Below the pieces are notes generated by a model. The model searched no databases and was not told where the DNA came from. It saw nothing but the letters and a program-made list of their open reading frames with translations. A stretch of DNA of 59,597 bases from a virus: positions 1-59,597 of the IMG/VR virus record IMGVR_UViG_3300030329_004507; one strand, written 5' to 3'. Of this stretch, positions 56,973 through 59,597 are shown one piece after another. Numbering within the stretch: position 1 is the stretch's first letter; the number at the start of each line of letters is the position of its first letter. The translations under genes were made by a program, and so were the position numbers.

Positions 56973-57884
56973 ATGCTAGACAATGTTAAAGAAATCCATA
57001 TAGAACCAACGAGTTTATGTAATGCTGATTGCCCAATGTGTGCTAGAAACATCAACGGCAAAGGACTTAATCCTTACATAACATTAAAAAGTTTACCTGC
57101 TAAATGGTTTGAAGAGAACATTAAACCTGAACAAATTAAACAATTAAACAAAATATTCTTTTGTGGTAATGTAGGAGATCCTGCATCAGCACCTGAACTA
57201 ATACAAATTGCACAATATTTTAAAAAGCACAATCCAAACATTATTGTTGGTCTCAATAGTAATGGCGGATTAAAAACAAAAGATTGGTGGAAACGATTAG
57301 GCGAAGTACTACAAGGAGAGTTAGACTATTGTGTTTTTAGCATTGACGGATTAGAAGATACTAATCACATTTACAGAAGAAATGTTAAGTGGAATAAGAT
57401 TATGGAGAATGCTATGTCCTTTATATCTACTGGAGCAAGAGCACATTGGGATATGTTAGTCTTTGAACATAACAAGCATCAAGTAGAAGAATCAAAAGAA
57501 TTAGCAAAAGAAATAGGATTCAGTTGGTTTCGTGCTAAAGAAACAGATAGATGGGATACCTACACATCAAATTTAGGAATATTGCCTGCAAGTGATTATC
57601 AACCACCCTCTTATGGCCGAGCAATTGAATGCGAAAAAGACAGAGACTCAAGTGTATATTTAGATTACACAGGCAAATATTGGCCTTGCTGTCATATGGC
57701 AGAAGCATATCTTAATAAAATAGGACTTGAACTACACAGTGATATTAGAGATTACAACAATAAAGAATTGTTTAAAGAATACAAAGTTCGTTTAACAACA
57801 GAAACACCTTTTTATATTTGTCGTAGAGCCTGCGGAACACAAGGTAAACGATCACAATGGAAAACTGAGGAACAATTAAGATAA
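56973..57884 (+). CDS. Radical SAM protein with SPASM-like C-terminus
   Basis: 303 residues. LCNADCPMC is the CX3CX2C motif at about 16-23. FSIDGLEDTNHIYRRNVKW is shared with 17959 and 29996. The C-terminus has YWPCCHM and ICRRACG for an auxiliary cluster. Coupled to the SGNH-like gene (TAATG). Confidence 0.8.
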   Translation: MLDNVKEIHIEPTSLCNADCPMCARNINGKGLNPYITLKSLPAKWFEENIKPEQIKQLNKIFFCGNVGDPASAPELIQIAQYFKKHNPNIIVGLNSNGGLKTKDWWKRLGEVLQGELDYCVFSIDGLEDTNHIYRRNVKWNKIMENAMSFISTGARAHWDMLVFEHNKHQVEESKELAKEIGFSWFRAKETDRWDTYTSNLGILPASDYQPPSYGRAIECEKDRDSSVYLDYTGKYWPCCHMAEAYLNKIGLELHSDIRDYNNKELFKEYKVRLTTETPFYICRRACGTQGKRSQWKTEEQLR

Positions 57885-58717
57885 TGAAAACTATTTTAGT
57901 TACTGGGTGCAGTCATTCTGCTGGTGTTGAATGTTCAGATAAACTTATTTTTGACAATTATGAACAATATCTTAGTGATTGTAAAGTTCTAACTGAACAC
58001 GAAATTCATAAAATTAAACTAAAACACCAATTAAAATTTTTACTAGAAAAGTTTAATAACAAAAAACTTAAAACATATATGGCAACAGATATTTCAAAAG
58101 CAGGAGATATTGCAAGTAAGTTTTTTAAAATGTTAGATAAAACATATTCATGGCCAACAGAATTACAACAAAATCTCACAGATTATCAAATAATAAATTT
58201 AGCAGAAGGCGGAAATAGTTTTAAATTAAATGTTAAAAATACTTTAGACTTTATTAAAAAGCACAACTCTGAATTAATTGTAATTCACCAAGTGCCTAGT
58301 TCTGCAAGAACATATGTTAAACACAATCGTAAAATTCATAGTGTAGTTAATCTGCTTGACTTAGAATTTAAACAAGAATTATACAGTTACGATTCAACTA
58401 TGTCTAAAACTATAGACATTTTAAAACAAAAATATAAAAATCTTGTAAAACGTGATGTAAAACACAACTATTTTAAAAAAGCATTATCACAATATCTTAA
58501 ATGTTTGGTTAAAAATTCAAATGAATCAGTACAACATTTTTTTATATTAGAAGATAATGATCAAAATGATATTTTTCCAAAGCAAAATATTATTATGGAA
58601 AATTTTAAAGCATTTAGGAAAGACTACCAAATTGGCAAAAGTCATGTAATTGATCCAAAATTCCAAAAAGATATTATAAATCTAATAATTTCTAAAATAT
58701 TACCTAAAAAAGTCTAG
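57884..58717 (+). CDS. SGNH/GDSL-like hydrolase
   Basis: 277 residues. TGCSHSAG near residue 7 resembles block I (GxSxS with a nucleophile Ser) and NLAEGGNSF near residue 104 block II; a late D-x-x-F end may supply the last catalytic pair. Such enzymes remove acyl groups from sugars or lipids. Match is partial. Confidence 0.5.
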   Translation: MKTILVTGCSHSAGVECSDKLIFDNYEQYLSDCKVLTEHEIHKIKLKHQLKFLLEKFNNKKLKTYMATDISKAGDIASKFFKMLDKTYSWPTELQQNLTDYQIINLAEGGNSFKLNVKNTLDFIKKHNSELIVIHQVPSSARTYVKHNRKIHSVVNLLDLEFKQELYSYDSTMSKTIDILKQKYKNLVKRDVKHNYFKKALSQYLKCLVKNSNESVQHFFILEDNDQNDIFPKQNIIMENFKAFRKDYQIGKSHVIDPKFQKDIINLIISKILPKKV

Positions 58718-58750
58718 TAAAATCAACACTTCTAGCAAGACCAACTACGG

Positions 58751-58778
58751 TTGACGTATTTGGAAATTATGCTATAAT
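58751..58778 (+). promoter_or_regulatory. Consensus sigma70 promoter, probably leaderless
   Basis: TTGACG, 16 bp, TATAAT; only 6 nt separate it from the ATG at 58785. Confidence 0.8.
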
Positions 58779-58784
58779 TGTACT

Positions 58785-58949
58785 ATGATTAGACTAATAA
58801 TATTATTTGCAATCTTTCTTGCAGTGTATCCAATGATTGGAGAAGGTTATGCACAATTCACAGACGATGTTAATGTTGATGGTGTGTTTAATTTCATCTC
58901 TAATATATTTGCTTCACTATCAGAAATGGTTGACAAATTACAAGGATAA
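58785..58949 (+). CDS. 54-residue exported protein
   Basis: Starts MIRLIILFAIFLAVYP with a signal peptide ending near GYA, leaving about 31 residues, acidic and Phe-rich. The short exported tail could act in the periplasm. First gene after the promoter above. Confidence 0.5.
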   Translation: MIRLIILFAIFLAVYPMIGEGYAQFTDDVNVDGVFNFISNIFASLSEMVDKLQG

Positions 58950-58955
58950 GGAAAT

Positions 58956-59510
58956 ATGTATAAAAACGTAATGAAAATGATATTAGTTGTAGTTGCAGGT
59001 CTTATGTTGGCACAATGTTCAACTTACAAGATCAAATCCGACATGAACAAAGATGGTGCTCTTAACAAAACACCTAAATGGTATGTTAAGTTTGACCATG
59101 AAACTATGTTCAAGTATGTCGAGACAGGTACGGCTGTATCGCCAGATTTAGAATTAGCAGTTAAAAAAGCAATTCTATTGGCAAAGGCAAAACTTGTAGA
59201 TAGAATAAATGGTGAAGTTAATAACAGAACCACTATCAACAAGAACGAAGCAGGCACAAACGAAGATCTTAATGTTTCAGCAGGATCTCAAGATATAATT
59301 GTGAATGTGATTGAAGAAACTCTTGCAAGAGGTTATGAAGTTAAAAAGCAAGAAATCTATATGACTAAACACAAATCTTACAGAGCATATGTAATGGTTG
59401 AGTTAAGCAAGTCTGAAGTAGAAGCAATCATTGAAACAATTGATAAGAAAAGTCTTGCAACGATAGATGCTGGTGCTTTAAGTAAATCAGCAGAACAAAT
59501 AATAGACTAG
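58956..59510 (+). CDS. LPP20-like lipoprotein
   Basis: 184 residues. LMLAQCS near residue 16-22 is a lipobox (Cys21). PKWYVKFD, then LELAVKKAILLAKAKLVDRIN, then IVNVIEETLARGYEV match the LPP20 / FlgO-like lipoprotein fold seen in Gram-negative bacteria. It probably sits in the inner leaflet of the outer membrane. A host-derived surface role is likely. Confidence 0.6.
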   Translation: MYKNVMKMILVVVAGLMLAQCSTYKIKSDMNKDGALNKTPKWYVKFDHETMFKYVETGTAVSPDLELAVKKAILLAKAKLVDRINGEVNNRTTINKNEAGTNEDLNVSAGSQDIIVNVIEETLARGYEVKKQEIYMTKHKSYRAYVMVELSKSEVEAIIETIDKKSLATIDAGALSKSAEQIID

Positions 59511-59518
59511 GGCGAATA

Positions 59519-59597
59519 ATGAATTTTACAACGATATTAAAATTCGTTGCCCTAGTTGTAATAACTCTGGTAATACTTTTAACTTACATACAAAGAG
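59519..59597 (+). CDS. Start of a membrane protein, cut by window end
   Basis: 26 codons visible from MNFTTILKFVALVV, with a membrane segment at about 7-24; continues past the window. Confidence 0.5.
   Translation, partial: MNFTTILKFVALVVITLVILLTYIQR

Overview
This window is an AT-rich stretch of a tailed phage genome. It looks like a marine T4-type myovirus that infects an alphaproteobacterium, possibly SAR11/Pelagibacter. The phage evidence is the mix of class Ia ribonucleotide reductase (NrdA/NrdB), a PAAR tail-spike tip, a tail-fibre protein with a pectate-lyase-type beta-helix, an ATP-dependent DNA ligase, two peptidoglycan hydrolases, a GIY-YIG homing endonuclease, and many T4-type late promoters (consensus nATAAATA or nTTAAATA). 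The alphaproteobacterial link is inferred from a circularly permuted two-piece tmRNA and a DUF1178 protein. No tRNA gene and no CRISPR array were seen. Layout: (1) 1-718 holds phased GGTAA repeats and one small membrane ORF. (2) 719-15365 is a tightly packed minus-strand block of small genes with many TAATG/ATGA overlaps, served by a family of near-identical sigma70-like promoters (TTGAC, 16 bp, TATACT/TATTAT); it holds a 2OG oxygenase, an AAA+ ATPase, DNA ligase, a SleB-type lysin and many tiny membrane proteins. (3) 15362-16088 is the switch between strands, with 10-bp-phased CCTTA repeats between divergent late promoters. (4) 16088-40032 is mostly plus-strand late genes: UDP-sugar dehydrogenase, virion-like proteins, radical SAM enzymes, an exonuclease-like protein, tail fibre, nrdA-nrdB and PAAR. 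(5) 40024-41100 is a translation module: a minus-strand operon ending in ribosomal protein bL12, divergent from the tmRNA, with overlapping promoters. (6) 41180-49145 holds paralogous small genes, a homing endonuclease, a ParB-like protein and two candidate structured RNAs. (7) 49180-55403 is a compact seven-gene operon: a TctA-type permease, a TctC-like binding protein, three 2OG-Fe(II) oxygenases, a DegT-type aminotransferase and a PP-loop ATP pyrophosphatase. (8) 55433-59597 has a strongly promoted single-gene unit, a glucosaminidase, a radical SAM enzyme, an SGNH-like hydrolase and exported proteins including an LPP20-like lipoprotein. How the parts fit: late genes are read from T4-type promoters whose predicted start sites often fall on or next to the ATG, so many late mRNAs look leaderless. 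The phage also carries its own ribosome-stalk protein and tmRNA, so it may adjust host translation and rescue. Nucleotide supply (NrdAB), two lysins, and a rich set of small-molecule or surface-modifying enzymes (six 2OG oxygenase-like proteins, four radical SAM proteins, aminotransferase, glycosyltransferase-like, sulfotransferase-like, UDP-sugar dehydrogenase) complete the picture. Functions of the metabolic operon are inferred from family motifs only.
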